DNA of 64,000 nucleotides from positions 434,001 through 498,000 of the forward strand of contig NZ_OZ026474.1 of NCBI RefSeq assembly GCF_964020005.1. The letters are read 5' to 3'. The number at the start of each line of letters is the position of its first letter. The first letter of the stretch is position 1. Positions 63,350-64,000 of this stretch are shown in pieces. Origin of the DNA: Spiroplasma endosymbiont of Atherix ibis. Its GTDB lineage: Bacteria; Bacillota_I; Bacilli_A; Mycoplasmatales; Mycoplasmataceae. The notes under the pieces are model-generated. The model was not told the origin of the DNA, searched no databases, and was given only the letters and a program-made list of their open reading frames with translations. The translations under genes and the position numbers were made by a program.

Positions 63350-64000
63350 GTGAAAAGAAAAGAAGCTGAAAGTAAATATAAGTGAAATTTAATTGAGCTT
63401 TACAAAACCGATGAGGAATTTTTTAATGAACTTTAATTATATATTGAAAAAAATAAACAACTATTGAAATATAAAAATAGTTTAAATACAAAAGCAGGCT
63501 TTATTGGTTTATTAAAAGATTCGATAATAGTTGACAGTTACATTTAAAAAATAAATCATTTTTTAAAACTTTTATATGTTGAACAAAAGAATAAAAGATT
63601 AATTAATCTAGAATCAATTTATAATAAAAAAATACAACAATTTGATGGTCAGTTTTCATGAATAAGTGAGGAAATTAAAAATATTGGTGAAAAACAAGTA
63701 ATAGAGTGATTACAAAGTGATGACAAATTAAAATATTATTCAAAAAGTTATAAAGATTTTTTTAAACATATAAAGTATTTACTTCCTCAAAAACAAAGAG
63801 AATTAATTTCTAAAGTATCTAATTCAAGTTCAATAATTTATGAAATGTATGAAATAATGAAATTTAAAGATAATGAAGAAAAAGTACTAAAATATAAAGG
63901 TCAAAAATATATAGTAAATCAAAAATGACTTTCAGATTTATTTTCTCACTCTGATCCAATAAAAGATCAAGAATTAAGAGCTTTATGTAGTTTAAAATAT
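63350..64000 (+). pseudogene. pepF: Oligoendopeptidase F, N-terminal part, two in-frame TAA
   Basis: Opens GTG after AGGTGA: KRKEAESKYKWNLIELYKTDEEFFNEL, the standard PepF N-terminus (R.ea..kYkWdL..lY.sdeef). TAA at 63434 and 63545 interrupt it; the frame then stays open to the window end through QQFDGQFSWISEEI and RELISKVSNSSSIIYEMYEIM. The zinc HEXXH site would lie beyond the window. No frameshift in the visible part. Confidence 0.7.

Noticed and set aside
1-64000. TGA codons as gene ends or frameshift-like breaks
   Set aside because: Reading TGA as Trp restores full-length conserved proteins everywhere (miaA, secDF, rel, fruA, aspS), so code 4 applies and these are not breaks.
1-64000. 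Genome-wide reassignment of TAA to an amino acid
   Set aside because: Core genes end at TAA exactly where their families end (rpsO, aspS, ridA, ilvA) and have none inside. At most a restricted read-through could exist.

Overview
The window is a chromosome segment of a Spiroplasma. It is very AT-rich, and TGA is read as tryptophan inside almost every gene (genetic code 4). It carries fib (14458-15993), which encodes the Spiroplasma cytoskeletal fibril protein. Gene ends were therefore set at TAA or TAG and every TGA was read through.

Layout. 1-471 is the 3' part of an unrecognised, nonsense-broken gene, facing a small unknown gene. 1119-25304 is a well-kept core: truB-ribF-rpsO, an HNH-like protein with a basic tail, a structured RNA candidate and miaA, an RpiR regulator, tRNA-Gly, a phosphotransferase, rdgB, trmL, a DEAD-box helicase, a ravA-viaA-PPC operon, fib and its neighbours, a YitT-type membrane protein, secDF, apt and the (p)ppGpp synthetase/hydrolase. 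25430-32147 is an accessory graveyard: two full-size IS3-family elements, one splitting a gene, IS scraps, a decayed two-domain lipoprotein and a decayed topA. 33142-37078 is the fructose operon fruR-fruK-fruA, with fruR broken. 37502-48944 is a surface-protein operon (membrane protein, lipoprotein, secreted protein, lipoprotein) whose last part was tandemly duplicated together with the start of hisS; one unit then took an IS. 49092-52049 is intact hisS-aspS. 52489-64000 mixes lipoproteins, a ROK kinase with a broken GH1 glycosidase, a Pr6Pr-like membrane protein, an Arg-Gly-rich protein, a threonine dehydratase-RidA-TSUP operon, a broken GH18 chitinase-like lipoprotein and the start of a broken pepF.

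Working together: truB, miaA, trmL, rpsO, hisS, aspS and tRNA-Gly serve translation. secDF exports the many lipoproteins. fruA and fruK feed glycolysis. ilvA and ridA degrade threonine and clear the reactive enamine/imine. fib gives the helical cell its ribbon.

Points that stand out. (1) Accessory genes are disabled mostly by in-frame TAA codons without frameshifts, and several have ATT, ATA or GTA where the start should be; core genes are clean. (2) Promoter-like boxes separated by pure T-tracts of about 13-14 nt lie before two lipoprotein genes and ilvA, which suggests slippage-driven phase variation. (3) A tandem duplication with one intact hisS copy gives a direct record of AT-biased decay. 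(4) A pseudoknot-capable RNA lies upstream of miaA.
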